NCBI RefSeq assembly: GCF_034190915.1
Contig: NW_026947500.1
Span: 20,830,501 to 20,894,500, forward strand
Reading direction: 5' to 3'
Length of the DNA stretch: 64,000 nt
Origin: Cavia porcellus
Taxonomy: Eukaryota > Chordata > Mammalia > Rodentia > Caviidae
Both the position numbers and the translations under genes were made by a program. Below, piece after piece: positions 1-10,374 of this stretch. The notes under the pieces were generated by a model, which was not told where the DNA came from, ran no database searches, and worked only from the letters and a program-made list of their open reading frames with translations. Every line of letters starts with the position of its first letter. The first letter of the stretch is position 1.

Positions 1-1425
1 TGCATGGGGCTTTGCAGGGACATCTAGATATAAACCTTAACATTCCATCTCTCACCTCCAAATACTTGCACACATCCCTTTATGCAAAAAGCATTTAGTC
101 CATCTCCAAGAGTTGCCAAAGCCCTAACACTTTCACCATTTCTGAAAAGTTCAAACCCCAATCACCTCCCAGATTTAAAGCAAACTTAACTGCGAACCCC
201 CGTACAAATGAAAACAAGTTAAACACTTCCAGTATTCAATCACATAAGACAGACATTTCCATTTCTAAAGTTACAAATAGGGGGATACAAAGGAATGGGT
301 CAAAGCAAGTCCAAAATACAGCAGGGCAAACAGAAAGTCCTGCAGTTCCATGTGCAGCCCAGGAAATCTGTGCTAAGACAACTGCAAAGGGCTTGGGTGG
401 CTCTATCTCCATGGCACTTCTGGTGGCTGCAGTTCCATGGTTTCTCACTTGGGCCAGCTCTGCTCCCGCTTTGCAGTTTTCCTCAGATGACCCACATTCC
501 TGGCTTCTGATGTCTCCACCAAAGCTGCACCTTTGGTGCGTACTCACAGTTTCCCACACTGCCCTATCACAGGCACACTGCATGGCCTCCCAGGCCTTCT
601 TCTGAAATCTGCATGGAAGCCTTTCTGACTCCATAGCTCATTTTGTATGGACAACCAGCACCTCAGGATGGTGCCAAGTCGGCTGTCGGCAGGAGCAGCA
701 GCCATGCTTGGCTCTCTCTTGGCTGTGGAGGTCAAATGACTGGTCTGCTGAGTACTCTGAACCCAATTCTGAGGAACAAATTCTCTAGGTTGCTGCCATT
801 CTGGGACTCGGTGCCCTGGGATTCTCTTCTTAAAGCAAAGTCTTTCACTTTGCAATTTTGAGGCCACAAAATGGAGTCTGTTTCTTGTGATGCCCTCAGG
901 CCATCTTTTCTATTCGCCTGTTCCTTCTCAGCAATCAAGATCTCCTCTAGTCTATTTTTGCAGTCCACAGCTTTATTGGAGCTTCTTTTCTGGTCAAACT
1001 CACAATGTTTTAAAACCATTTTGTTGGGCTCTTTGCTCTTGCTTCTCAACACAGCCTCCCACAGTAGCCATAACCACAGCCCTAACATTAGACTGCCTTC
1101 AAATTTCTTCTGCAAGATTAATGAATCCACCACCCTTAATCCTAGTCTCAAAGTCCTGGCACAATCAAAATGCAGTCAAACTTTCTGCTAATCGATAACA
1201 CCATCATATGATGTCTAACAACCAATGCGGTTCTTCTCAGCAGAAACTTCCTGAGCCTGGTCTTTACCTGGCAGGCTTTGTATCAACTTCCGGGTCTTGA
1301 GCTCTGATCAGACTCTTTCATATAGTACAACCTATGGTGTTCCAGTTCTACTTTATAAGGCTCTTAAGCCACTTGGCCAGGGAATGTCACAGCAATGACC
1401 CCCACTCCTGGTACTAAATTCTGTC
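1..1425 (-). mobile_element. ERVL-MaLR internal region remnant
   Basis: Read on the minus strand, this stretch has the layout of the internal region of mammalian MaLR (THE1/MLT-type) elements. Around 295-330 it contains a segment like the familiar 'aaatgggtcaa-caagtccaaaa-cagcaggcaa' block, and near 845-870 the 'ttttgaggccacaaaatggagt' block. It joins directly to an LTR at about 1426-1830. Short open frames here on either strand are broken and overlapping and are not host genes. The assignment rests on remembered similarity, not on an alignment. Confidence 0.6.
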
Positions 1426-1830
1426 TCAGTTTTCTCTCGTTGCCAAGACAAAATATCTGATATCCAAATTAAAGGGGGAAAGATTTAGCTCACACTTGTA
1501 ACAGTTTCAGTCTACAACTAGCTGGCTCCAAGGCAGGGTGGCACATGACTGAGGGGCAATGGTTCCTGGTAGTGGAAGGCAGTAAAGCAACAAGGAGTCT
1601 AACACTGTCTTCCTGCTCCTTTAATCCTTTTTTAAAAATTCATTTTAGCCAAGAGTGAAAAAAAAGAGAAGAAGAAGAAGAAGAAGAAGAAGAAGAAGAA
1701 GAAGAAGAAGAAGAAGAGGAGGAGGAGGAGGAGGAGGAGCAGGAGGAAGAGAAGGAGGAGGAGGTGGATGAGGAGGAGGAGGAAGAAGAAGAGGAGGAGA
1801 ACAAAATTTTAAGACACATCAATCAGGGGG
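1426..1830 (-). mobile_element. MaLR-type LTR remnant containing a purine repeat
   Basis: The segment after 'ctggtactaaattctgtctcagttt' reads, in reverse complement, like the 3' end of an ERVL-MaLR LTR. That sequence is also the usual junction between LTR and internal region. A GAA/GAG microsatellite at 1667-1803 has expanded inside or next to it. The right edge is uncertain. Confidence 0.55.
1667..1803. repeat. (GAA)n/(GAG)n purine microsatellite
   Basis: About 135 bp of almost pure GAA, AGG and GAG triplets. The minus-strand poly-serine reading frame across it is a by-product of the repeat. Confidence 0.95.
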
Positions 1831-2150
1831 CAATAATATATTGTGCATTGTCATCCCCAAATCATTCCCCCAGAGCACAAGACATCTTCTGCTTTATCTT
1901 ATACAGACCACTGGGATTAGAGCAGTGCTAAACCAATCAGTGGATGGATTTAGTAAGCATACACCCCAACTCAGTGAATCTAAGAGCTGGTTCTTCCAAA
2001 TAAACAAAATAGACCAACTCTTAACCAATCTTACTATAAAAAGGAAAGAAAAGACTTATATCAATGCAGTTAGAAATGAAAAATAAAAAATCACAATGGA
2101 ACTGCCAAAACCCAGGAGACATAATAAATACTATGAATGCCTGTAAACTG
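1831..2150. other. No gene seen
   Basis: A+T-rich sequence between the LTR remnant and the first B1 copy. It contains short open frames only and no motif I recognise. Confidence 0.5.
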
Positions 2151-2300
2151 GACAACCCAGACATGATGGCACATATCTATAATCATAGCACTCAGGGGAC
2201 TGAGGTAGGAGGACTTCTGTGAGTTCAAGGCCAGCCTGGGCTACACAATGAGTTCAAGGTCAGCCTGAACTGTATAGCAAGAATCTATCTCAAAACATAA
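2151..2300 (+). mobile_element. B1-type SINE
   Basis: It has the B1/Alu-like order 'gacatgatggcacat…cactcaggggactgaggtaggagga…gttcaaggccagcctgggctac'. The block 'gagttcaaggccagcctg' is present twice. It ends in an A-rich tail. Confidence 0.85.
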
Positions 2301-2326
2301 ATACACAATTCAAAAGAAGTAGATAG

Positions 2327-2450
2327 GGGCTGGGGACATAGGTCAGAGACAGAAGTACCTGCCTGGCAAGCACAAGGTCCTGAGTTTGATTCCTGATACA
2401 AAAATAAAAAAAACAAACCAAACCAAAAAAATCTCAAAAGAAATGGATAG
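2327..2450 (+). mobile_element. ID-type (tRNA-Ala derived) SINE
   Basis: Starts 'ggggctggggacataggtcag', continues through 'cctgcctggcaagcacaagg' and the B-box-like 'gagtttgattcc', and ends in an A-rich tail with AAAC repeats. Confidence 0.85.
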
Positions 2451-2717
2451 ATTACTAGATACATATCAATTATCAAAATGAACAATAAGACATAAAAACA
2501 CTGAATACTCCCAACAGCCAAGGATAATGAACCAGTAATAAAAATCCCTACCAATTTAGAAAAGCCCAGAACCTGACAGATTTACTGCTGACTTCTACAA
2601 CTTCAGTAATGCCAATACTCCTCAAAGTCTTTAATGAAACTGAAAGGGAAGGAATACTCCCAAAGTCATTCCTGGAAGCAAGTAGTACCTTGATAACAAA
2701 ACCAGACAAAAACCCAA

Positions 2718-2720
<3 letters not shown>

Positions 2721-2758
<38 letters not shown>
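2721..2758. repeat. Poly(A) tract within L1
   Basis: About 38 consecutive A residues inside L1 sequence. It may be the tail of a lost or very truncated retroinsertion. Confidence 0.9.
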
Positions 2759-2760
<2 letters not shown>

Positions 2761-3352
2761 ACATGCAATCTCTTTAATGAACACAGATGTAGAAATTCTC
2801 AACAAGATTCTGACAAACAGGAAATCACAAAAAGATCATACAGCATGACCCAATAGGCTTCATTCTAGGGATACAAGGATGTTTCAGCACACACAAATCA
2901 ATAAATATAATACATCACAAACAGAAACAAGGATCAAAATCATATGATCATCTCAAGAGATGAAGAAAAAGCCTTTGACAAAATCCAACATGCATTTTTT
3001 ATAAAAACCCTGAAGAAAATAGAAAGGACCTTATCTCAATCTAATAAAAGTCATTTATGATCACCCTACTGCCACCACCATATTAAATAGGAAAAACCTG
3101 AAAGCTTTCCCTCTGAAATCAGTAACAAGACAAGGAGATTCACTATCACTGCCACTGTCTGATTTAGTACCTAAAACCTCAACCAAGGGAGTGAAGCAAG
3201 AGAAACAAGTAAAAGGGATACATACAAGAAAGGAAGAAGTCTAATTAGTAACTGCAGATGACATGGTCTTTTACATGGAAGATCCAGAAAATTCCAACAA
3301 AAAACTGCTAGAGTTCATAACCAAGTCTAGCTATGTAGCTGGATACAAAACA

Positions 3353-3762
3353 TGATGGCTGATTGTGTCAACTTGAGAAGTTTCATTATGAGACGCCTAA
3401 CACAATCATCTCAGCAATTCCATACCCTAAGGGAAATGAGGAAGGACCAAGCTGTTCCTGTGTTTTTGGAGGAGCTCTAGTCTTTGCCTTCACTTTGGAC
3501 GTCATCTCCCGGCTGCCAGTGTAGACTTCTCAGCCTCCACCACGGAGCCATCAGCCTCCTGACACAGACGCAAGGGGACACTGCAGTCAGTGAGTACCAG
3601 TCCTCAGACCGAACCCTTCAGCTTCCAGTGTGTGCACAGACTTTCTGCACTCTTCCCATCCGACTCTGTGGGTGGCCACTGTGAGCCAGTCTGTCAGTTC
3701 TGCATTTATATACCTTGTGCTATCTCTGTTTCTCTAGTAAACACCGACTGACATACAGAGGC
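3353..3762 (+). mobile_element. LTR-like interspersed repeat splitting the L1
   Basis: The block from 'gatggctgattgtgtcaacttg' to 'ttctctagtaaacaccgactgacata' interrupts otherwise continuous L1 sequence. Related blocks lie at 20377-20690 and 25160-25640 with the same start and end style (…aataaa…cagtaa…). This suggests one LTR or MaLR-like family. I cannot name the family from memory. Confidence 0.55.
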
Positions 3763-4206
3763 AACACATGAAAATCAATAGCATTCCTGTACGGCAGTGA
3801 TGAATTCACTGAGAAAGAACAAGGCCATTCACAGTAGCACCAAGAAGATGAAAAACTTAGGAATCAACCTAAGAAAGTGACAGACCCTTACAATGAAACC
3901 TACAGAGCTCTGAAAAAGGTGGCTGAAGACATCAGAAAATGGAAAGATGTTCCCTGTTCCTGGATGGGAACCATACCCTCAAAGTGGCTACATTTTTAAA
4001 ACTAATATATAGTTCTAACACAACCCTATTCAAAGCTGAATCAAATTACAAGCAGTACTCTTCACAGAATTAGAGAAAACAATACTTAAATTCATATGAA
4101 ATTAGAGGACACCTAGAATAGCAAAAGCAATTCTGGGCCCTAAGAGCAAAGCAGGAGATATCACAATCCCAAATTTCAAGTTACATTATAAAGCTACAGT
4201 GATTGG

Positions 4207-4323
4207 GGGCTGGGGACTTAGCTCAGCGGCATAAGCACCTGCCTTAAAAGCAGGCAGTCGTGAGTTCGATCCCTGGTACCGATAAAAACGAAAAAGACAA
4301 AAAAAAAAAAAAAAAAAAAAAAG
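4207..4323 (+). mobile_element. ID SINE with target-site duplication
   Basis: A complete ID copy running from 'gggggctggggacttagctcag' to 'gttcgatccctggtaccgat'. The tail is 'aaaaacgaaaaagac' plus A's. It is flanked by the direct repeat 'aaagctacagtgatt' (about 4191 and 4325), a clear target-site duplication within L1. Confidence 0.95.
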
Positions 4324-4390
4324 AAAGCTACAGTGATTAAAAAAAAAACACGGCACTGGTAAAAACAAAACAAAAAACAAAAAAAAACCC

Positions 4391-4520
4391 AGACATGTGG
4401 GCCAGGGATTTAACTCAGCAGCATAGGCACCAGTTTGGCAAGTGTGAGGTTGTCACTCTGACGGGGGTGGGGGTGGTGGTGGGTGGTGGTGGGTGGGGTG
4501 GGGGGAGGACACGACCCCCA
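4391..4520 (+). mobile_element. ID SINE with G-rich tail
   Basis: An ID body ('ggccagggatttaactcagcagcataggcacc') is followed by 'gggggtgggggtggtggtgggtggtgg' in place of the usual A tail. 'ccagacatgtgg' occurs on both sides as a target-site duplication. Confidence 0.85.
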
Positions 4521-5904
4521 GACATGTGGATCAATAAAACAGAATACAGGATGAAGAACAACCTCAGGCACATTTAGTCACATCTTTGACAAACAGATCT
4601 AAAACATATGCTTGAGGAAGAGCTGCTTGAGCAACTGGTGCTAGGACAACTGACTTATCTAACATGTAGAGGACTGAAGCCAGACCCATATCCTTCACCA
4701 TATAGTAAATTAAAACCAAAAGAATAAAAAACCTAAGTATTAAAATGGAAACAATTGGATAAAATAGACGTAACTCTTGAGGGCATAGGCATAGGCAAGA
4801 ATTTTCTGAACATAACACCATTTAGAAAACAAGTGACATCAAGAATCAGCAAATAGGGTTCATAGGACCATATCAAGTTAAAAAGCTACTGCAAAGGAAA
4901 ACAACCAACAGAATGAGGAAACAACCTACAGAATGGGAAAAATTTTTATCAGCTACACCTTGCACAGAGGACTAACATCTAGAATATATATAGAACAAAG
5001 AAATGAAAAGCTCTCAAAATAAAGGCCCAACTAAAAAATGTGCAAATGAAATGAACAGACATTCTCAGAAAAAGTACTAATGGCCGATACATTAAAAAAC
5101 GTTCAGCTTCTCTGGCCATTAAATAGAGATAAACACAATACTAAGACTCCATCTCACTCCAGAAAGAATGGCCATCATCTTGGAGATCAAATAACAACAA
5201 ATGCAGGTGAGACTATAGGAAAAAAGAACATTTCTGTATTGTTGGTAGAAATGTCAACTAGCACAGCCACTACAGAAATCAGAATGGAAATTCCTCCAAA
5301 AATCAGAAGTGGAGTGCTATCCAGCCCACCTCTTTGCCTTGTTGGTTTCTGCTCTCAGAAGAGTTAAAAGACATCATATTACAATAATGCACGTGTACCC
5401 ATGCTTCTGTAGTTAAATCCTGAAATGGGCCTACATGTCTATCAACTGGTAAATGGACAAAAATGAAAGTATTTATACATAGTAAGAGCACTACTTCACT
5501 ATAAAGGATAAATTTGAATCATTTGTAGGAAAATAATGCACTTTGAGACCATAATGCTAAGTGAAATAAATTGGACACAGAAGCTTAAATATCGCATGTT
5601 TTCTCTTATATGAGAAACTCAAAAGCATACATAATGAGTGAAATAAAAGCCAGATAACAGGGAGACAAGATTTTTTTGCAAATGGGAAGAGTGCCAAGAG
5701 ACGGAGGTAGAGGGAATGGAGGGAGAGGAAGGGGGTGTAAAAAGAACTACAAGGTGTTACATACATGTGCCAACTCCTCATGATGAATGGAATTATTATA
5801 CACACCAAATATGTCCTAATAAAAATAAAATTTCATAAAAAACCCCAAATTTTTCCTAACTAAACACACATAAACAGTTCACATAAAGTTTACCAGCCAT
5901 CTCT

Positions 5905-6010
5905 TTGGTTTTGGTTTTCTTTGGCAGTACTGGGAGATCAAAGCCAGGGCCTCACACATGCTCTAACACTGCTCACACATGCTCTAACACTGAGTTGCAA
6001 CCCCCAGCCC
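5905..6010 (-). mobile_element. ID-type SINE, antisense
   Basis: Reverse-complement ID pattern ('ggcagtactgggagatcaaagccagg…gttgcaacccccagccc'). A 19-bp internal block ('gctcacacatgctctaaca') is tandemly duplicated. Confidence 0.7.
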
Positions 6011-6031
6011 TTTTGATAATTTTACTTTGAA

Positions 6032-6178
6032 GGCCGGGTGTGGTGGTGCACACCTATCATCCTAGCACTTGGGAGGCTGAGGTAGGAGGATTGCCAAGAC
6101 TTTGAGGCCAGTGTGGGCTACACAGTGAGTTCAGGGCCAGTCTAAACTACAGTGAGATGCTGTCTCAAACCCAAAATG
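6032..6178 (+). mobile_element. B1-type SINE with target-site duplication
   Basis: A full-length B1 from 'ggccgggtgtggtggtgcacacc' to 'gctgtctcaaaccc'. It is flanked by 'tttactttga' and 'tttactttaa'. Confidence 0.9.
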
Positions 6179-6185
6179 TTTACTT

Positions 6186-6296
6186 TAAGACAACATCTTG
6201 TTATATACCTCAAGCTGGCTTTAAATTTTTGATTCTCCTGCCTCAGTCTCCTCAGTAGCTGGGATCACAGGTGTGGAACATCACACCTGCCAGCCT
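6186..6296 (-). mobile_element. B1-type SINE fragment, antisense
   Basis: Reverse-complement B1 text ('ctcaagctggctttaaa…cctgcctcagtctcctcagtagctgggatcacaggtgtggaacatcac'). Confidence 0.8.
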
Positions 6297-6530
6297 AAGA
6301 AACTGTAGTCACAAAGAACTTTGGTAAAGGCAGGGAGTATGGACAACATAAAGAGGGTAGGCATCAACTTTTCAGCTGACTACATAATGGTATCTGATCC
6401 CCTTTTGTTCAATAATACACAGGACAAGGTGCCTCTGAAGTGCAAAGAGAAAGCAATCCCGTCTGCTTGAAGAGCTACTAACAGCCTCTTTGAGTTGGGT
6501 TTCAAAGGCTATGTACAATTTCATCCATTA

Positions 6531-6650
6531 ACCAGGGTGTAGTGGTGCAGGCCTGGAAACCCAGCACTCTGGGTGGCTGAGGCAGGAGGATTGCAAGGTG
6601 GAGTTCAGCTTGGGCAACTTAGAGACTTAACCAGACCCTCAAAAAGAGGG
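6531..6650 (+). mobile_element. B1-type SINE
   Basis: 'accagggtgtagtggtgcaggcctgg…cccagcactctgggtggctgaggcaggaggattg' matches the B1 layout, 3'-truncated. Confidence 0.8.
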
Positions 6651-6916
6651 AAGGACGTAGGGCAGGGAGGGAGGGTGAGTTGGCAATGTAGTTCAGTACT
6701 ATGGCCCTAGGTTCAATCCCTGTACATGCCCTGCGCCCCCAAAACCCAACTGAGCCAATTTTCTCACTTCCACCCTGGGGCAAACACTGTAATATATTCT
6801 AAAGCTTTTTCATTACACACGTATACACACTCACACGTAGTAAGCATGCATGTTTATAAGAAGTTTGTTTTCAAAATTGAATCATACACAAAACACCGTT
6901 CTGCAACATGACCTTT

Positions 6917-7000
6917 TTTTGGTACCAGAGATTGAATTTACAACCTTGCGTTTGCCAAGGAGGCACTTACACTGCTGAGCTAAATCCCGGGTCCTGCAAC
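6917..7000 (-). mobile_element. ID SINE, antisense
   Basis: 'ttttttggtaccagagattgaatttacaaccttgcg…gctgagctaaatcccgggtcc' is an inverted ID element in PRXL2C intron 3, downstream of exon 3. Confidence 0.85.
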
Positions 7001-7199
7001 TTGACTTTTTTCTTTTACAGTTACTTTTCTGGCAGCTTTCTATGTCTTCACACCCTGAAAAATGAATCTTCTGGAGAGTGGTAGATCTGGACTACTTACT
7101 AGAATCGTAAGACAGCCTGAAACTGTTGCTTGCTCCCACATGCACACCTATGAAAAAATAAACCATCACCCTCCATATCTGAGATGTGTTGTATCTTAC

Positions 7200-7305
7200 C
7201 TGATGAGGAAATTTCTTCGCCTCTTTTCATTCCCAGCCTTTTATAAATTTCTCTCTCAGGATCAACATAGATTTCGTGGCAATATCCAGTCAGCTTGCAG
7301 AATGG
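7200..7305 (-). CDS. PRXL2C: PRXL2C coding exon 3
   Basis: Third coding exon of peroxiredoxin-like 2C (formerly AAED1). On the minus strand it follows the acceptor 'tttcttcag' and ends at the donor 'GTAAG' (intron begins at 7199). It encodes PFCKLTGYCHEIYVDPEREI and continues YKRLGMKRGEEISSS, ending in codon phase 1. This is nearly identical to the mammalian protein after its SSYHHIE segment, with no stop or indel. In the thioredoxin-fold AhpC/TSA-like family this part follows the active-site half. The next exon, which in human starts SPHIKSNLL, is not found at 1-7199, so the gene continues to the left of the window. Confidence 0.95.
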
Positions 7306-7460
7306 CTGAAGAAAGGACAGTTGGAACATTTATAAGAACAAATCAAAAGAGCAATGATAGCTACCGTCAGCCCATGTGGCCTATTTTCAATGGTTCAAAT
7401 AATGAACTTTTCTATATTAAACAGATTTGACCTGTCAGAGCCCCATTTCTAAATATTTAC

Positions 7461-7514
7461 CTCAATATGATGGTAGGATGATTGTCCAATCACTATAAGG
7501 GTGATGTTCGCTTC
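7461..7514 (-). CDS. PRXL2C: PRXL2C coding exon 2
   Basis: An 18-codon exon encoding EANITLIVIGQSSYHHIE on the minus strand, with phase 0 at both ends. The acceptor is a polypyrimidine tract ending 'cccaaag' and the donor is 'GTAAAT' at 7460. It joins exon 1 (…SALE) and exon 3 (PFCK…) in the order of the known protein. It is too short for an ORF-length search and was found by following the family sequence and splice sites. Confidence 0.95.
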
Positions 7515-7680
7515 CTTTGGGAAAAAAAAAAAGTACATAGGCATTATTACAAATTACATTTTACAGGACTTCCCCTAATCTGACTCTCATTTTATTCTAA
7601 CGCCACCTAGAGGATCCTAGAAGAATGGAATGAACAGCAAACAGGAATCAAAGTTTCCTAAAATGTTTGATTCATTGGAT

Positions 7681-7800
7681 TGTTTTTTTTTTTTTTTTAT
7701 TTTTGGTCTTTTTCGTCGTTCTTATCGGTACCAGGGATCGAACTCACGACTGCCTGCTTGGAAAGCAGGCGCTTATGCTGCTGCGCTAAATCCCCAGCCC
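7681..7800 (-). mobile_element. ID SINE, tailed subfamily, in PRXL2C intron 1
   Basis: An inverted ID copy with 'ggtctttttcgtcgttcttatcggtacc' tail and a TGC-less anticodon region ('gcctgcttggaaagcaggc'). It is flanked by 'gattcattggatt' and 'aattcattgtatt'. Confidence 0.9.
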
Positions 7801-7859
7801 GAATTCATTGTATTCTTTTCCTAAGTAAAAAGTGCTAACTCTTAAACATAAGAACTGAA

Positions 7860-8990
7860 TCTGCAAAACTACTAGAAAAAAACATAAAGCTCTGTGTTTT
7901 TTTGTTTGGGTAATGATTTTTTGGACGTGACCCCAGAAACACAGGCAACAGAAACAAATTTGACCAGTGAAATTGCATCAAAAAAAAAAAGGAAAATTGC
8001 ATCAAAAGAAAACAATAGAATCAACAGGCAACTCCCAGGCTGGGCCGGGAAGAAATACCTCCAAAATGGATGTCTAGTAAGAGTCTAAACTCCCAAAGCT
8101 GTAAGGCCTCAACTTTACAGCAAGAAAACAAATAATCTGACTTAAAAAGTAGGCTAGCAATGTGCATCAGTGAAACAGCACTTGCCTGTCATGCATGGGG
8201 TCCTGGGTTTAATCCCCAGCACTGCAAAAACAAAAATAAAAGCAAAACAAAAACAATCCCCTCCTGAAAGGCTGGAATAATTATTTCTCAAAAAACATAC
8301 AAACAGCCAACCAGTCATCAAGGAAATGCAAATCAGACACTGAGATACTGCCTCACATCCTTTGTGAGGGCTATTAATAAAAAAATGTTAGGAAGAGGAG
8401 AAAGGAAACCTCTGCACACTGTAGGTGGTAATGTCAGTACTGTTGAAATGAAAACAGTGTGTAAAAAACGTTACTACCACGTGACCTAGCAGTGATTTCA
8501 TTTCTTTCCCACTAGGGAAGGAACTGAAATTAATCTGTCAAAGAAATATCTATACTCCCCTATTCACTGCTGCACTACTCACACTAGACAGGATATGGAA
8601 GTAGAAATCTAGCGTCCATCAAGGGCTCAATGGATAAAGAAAATATTGTATCACAACGGAATAGCAGTCAGCTATGAAAGAAGGAAATTTTTATTCAATT
8701 TGTGACAACATGGAGGACGTTAATGCTAAGTGAAATAAGCCAGGCCCAGCAAGATGAGTAGCACACAATCTCACTTATTCAGTAAATGGAATCAAAAAGT
8801 AGGGAATACGGTTGACACCAGGAGAGAGGTAAAAGGGTGAACGAAGGGTGTAAGTTTCTGGGTAGACAGGAAGAAAACGTTTTAGAAATCTGTGGCCCAG
8901 CAAGTTGATAATAGTTAATAATGTTTGGATACTTTAATTGTGCTAACAGATTTTAAATGTTCTTTTAAAACACATACATAAAAACTAAAA
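7860..8990 (+). mobile_element. L1 3'-half remnant in PRXL2C intron 1
   Basis: Typical L1M-type ORF2 end: 'ggacgtgaccccagaaacacaggcaacagaaac', 'atgcaaatcagacactgagatactgcctcac', 'taatgctaagtgaaataagccaggc' and a 3' region ending near 'acacatacataaaaac'. It is decayed, with no intact frame. A SINE fragment sits at 8148-8260. Confidence 0.85.
8148..8262 (+). mobile_element. ID-type SINE, diverged
   Basis: 'aggctagcaatgtgcatcagtgaaacagcacttgcctgtcatgcatggggtcctgggtttaatccccagcactgc' has the classic 'ccccagcactg' ID ending. It is an older subfamily than the 'ggtaccgat' copies. Confidence 0.75.
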
Positions 8991-9099
8991 AGGAAAGGCT
9001 ACTTTATTAGATCATTTTATTGTTTCACACCCTAACTGGTAAGATCTGCACAAGGTAGACTTGAGTTTTATCTAGGAAGACCATGCCTTCACTCAAAGT

Positions 9100-9290
9100 C
9101 TCCCAGGGGTGCAGCTCAGGAGTTAGGTGGGGCTCCGGGTTCGAGTTCCAGAACAGAAAAATAAACCCAATACAGTAAAACAAAAAGCTCTTCCAGAGGC
9201 TGAGAATATAATTGAACGGTACAGCTCCTGCCTAGCAAGCATGAGGTTATGAGTTTGATTTCCGGTACAAAAAAAAAGGGAAACCGAGGC
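9100..9290 (+). mobile_element. Two diverged ID SINE fragments
   Basis: A fragment at about 9105-9165 ('ggggtgcagctcaggagttagg…gggttcgagttcc') is followed by another at 9199-9290 ('ggctgagaatataattg…cctagcaagcatgaggttatgagtttgatttcc'). Both are plus-strand with A-rich tails. Confidence 0.65.
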
Positions 9291-9639
9291 ACAAGAAAGG
9301 AAAGCCTAATGAAAAATATACCTTGGCACTTTACGGCATATTATTGCGTTTGTTTTCCAGCGAACAACTATATGGAGGAAGTTAACACAAAACAAGCAGA
9401 GTACTAACATTCGCAGCATTTGTTTTTCGGCATTACTATTTGACGTTTGAGAGCAGACAGATTACCAGGCAACAGCAAAGTATCGAAGTTATTATCATCA
9501 GTACTTTTTTTTTTCTTTTTTGGTGCTGAAGACAGCACTGCGCCACATCCTCGGGGCCCTTTTTCTGTACAGGCAGCGACCCGCCTCCTGCCTCAGTTTC
9601 CCAGGAACTACTCGCTCAGAGACAGGAAGGATCGAGGAG

Positions 9640-10115
9640 GTCAGGACGGAACCAGGGTGCCCCGCGCACTTGCCTCCAGGGCGCTCCTGGGAACCTTGGC
9701 CAGGTCTTCCACGTACTCCTTGCAGGCGTAGCAGAGGAAATGCCGCACGAGCACCACCATGGCGCGGCGCTCCCGGAACAGCGCCCCGAACGGCACCCGC
9801 CGCCCGCGCGCGTCCAGCACTGGAAGCTCGGCCACGCCCGCCGCCAGAGGCAGCCCTTCGGGGGCGGCCGGGACCGAGCCGGGGACAGCGCCTCCGCGGA
9901 CCTGCCGCGTGACGGGCGCCGCCATCCCAACCCGAGCGTGGGGCTCCTGGGCAGTTGGGGCCGGCAGCCCAAGGCCGGACGCACGCACGCACGCACGAAC
10001 CAGAACGACGGAGAGTCGCAGAGGGCGGTGGCGCGCGGGGCGGGGCTCGGGTAGGGGCGGAGCTTGAGTCAGGGCGGGGCGGTCCGGGGGCGGGGCGAGC
10101 CTCAGGACTCAGGAT
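9640..10115 (-). promoter_or_regulatory. PRXL2C: CpG island and PRXL2C promoter
   Basis: CpG-dense, G+C-rich sequence covers exon 1 and the region upstream of it. Several GC boxes (ggggcgg, gggcgggg) lie at about 10035-10100, upstream of the minus-strand start, and there is a short (gcac)n run at 9979-9995. No TATA box is evident, as expected for a housekeeping CpG-island promoter. Open frames on both strands here are products of the high G+C content. Confidence 0.85.
9674..9925 (-). CDS. PRXL2C: PRXL2C coding exon 1
   Basis: First coding exon (84 codons) of a peroxiredoxin-like thioredoxin-fold protein of the AhpC/TSA-like PRXL2 group. The start at 9925 gives MAAPVTRQVRGG, matching the mammalian N terminus. 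An upstream in-frame ATG at 9988 would add 21 residues and is judged less likely. The protein has an alanine/glycine-rich lead, then VAELPVLDARGRRVPFGALF and VRHFLCYACKE. The C-Y-x-C pair (residues 65 and 68) sits where peroxiredoxin-like proteins carry their redox-active cysteines. The exon ends …PRSALE at a GC donor (GAG|GCAAGT) and joins exon 2 in phase 0. Family members are described as cytosolic antioxidant or metabolic regulators; that role is inferred, not visible here. Confidence 0.95.
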
Positions 10116-10374
10116 TCCGGCAGCATTCAGCCTCAAAGCCTGCAGCGCTGACTTGCAGTGCCGGAGTCTCCTTTAAACGTGCATAAAATATTGAGGCAAT
10201 TTTACCGTGGACGTTTCTTTATCCACCACCTAGGTGCTGTCCTTAACGTTTACTCTAGCATGTTATCCCATGTTCACAATTACATGTCTTCTGACTTCCT
10301 CATCTGCCATCCATGTCCCTACTGAGATATAAAACATTTTCACCACTTGAGAAAATTCTCACAATATTACATTT

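Larger units (their letters stand above)
2451..5850 (+). mobile_element. L1 ORF2 and 3' end, 5'-truncated and fragmented
   Basis: Plus-strand sequence shows typical L1 ORF2 phrases: 'cctaccaatttagaaaagcccagaacctgac', 'caacatgcatttttataaaaacc', 'aatcaatagcattcctgtac'. An L1-like 3' region with 'ggaattattatacacaccaaatatgtcctaat' lies near 5785-5830. Stops and indels fall throughout, so no protein is encoded. Younger insertions split it: an A tract (2721-2758), an LTR-like repeat (3353-3760) and two ID SINEs (4207-4323 and 4391-4520). Confidence 0.85.

Noticed and set aside
1640..1822. Poly-serine open frame on the minus strand
   Set aside because: It is the translation of a GAA/GAG microsatellite within an LTR remnant.
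4207..4290. tRNA gene (A box, B box and cloverleaf-like parts)
   Set aside because: The same sequence recurs many times with A-rich tails and target-site duplications, so these are tRNA-derived ID SINEs. The anticodon loops also vary between copies.
7630..7824. Small coding frame at the PRXL2C intron 1 SINE
   Set aside because: It is read through an inverted ID element; similar peptides appear wherever this SINE lies in that orientation.
9498..10136. Long open frame (212 codons) in the PRXL2C CpG island
   Set aside because: It overlaps exon 1 in another frame. Its Pro/Arg/Ala-rich composition is what CpG-island sequence gives by chance, and the PRXL2C frame has clear homology.
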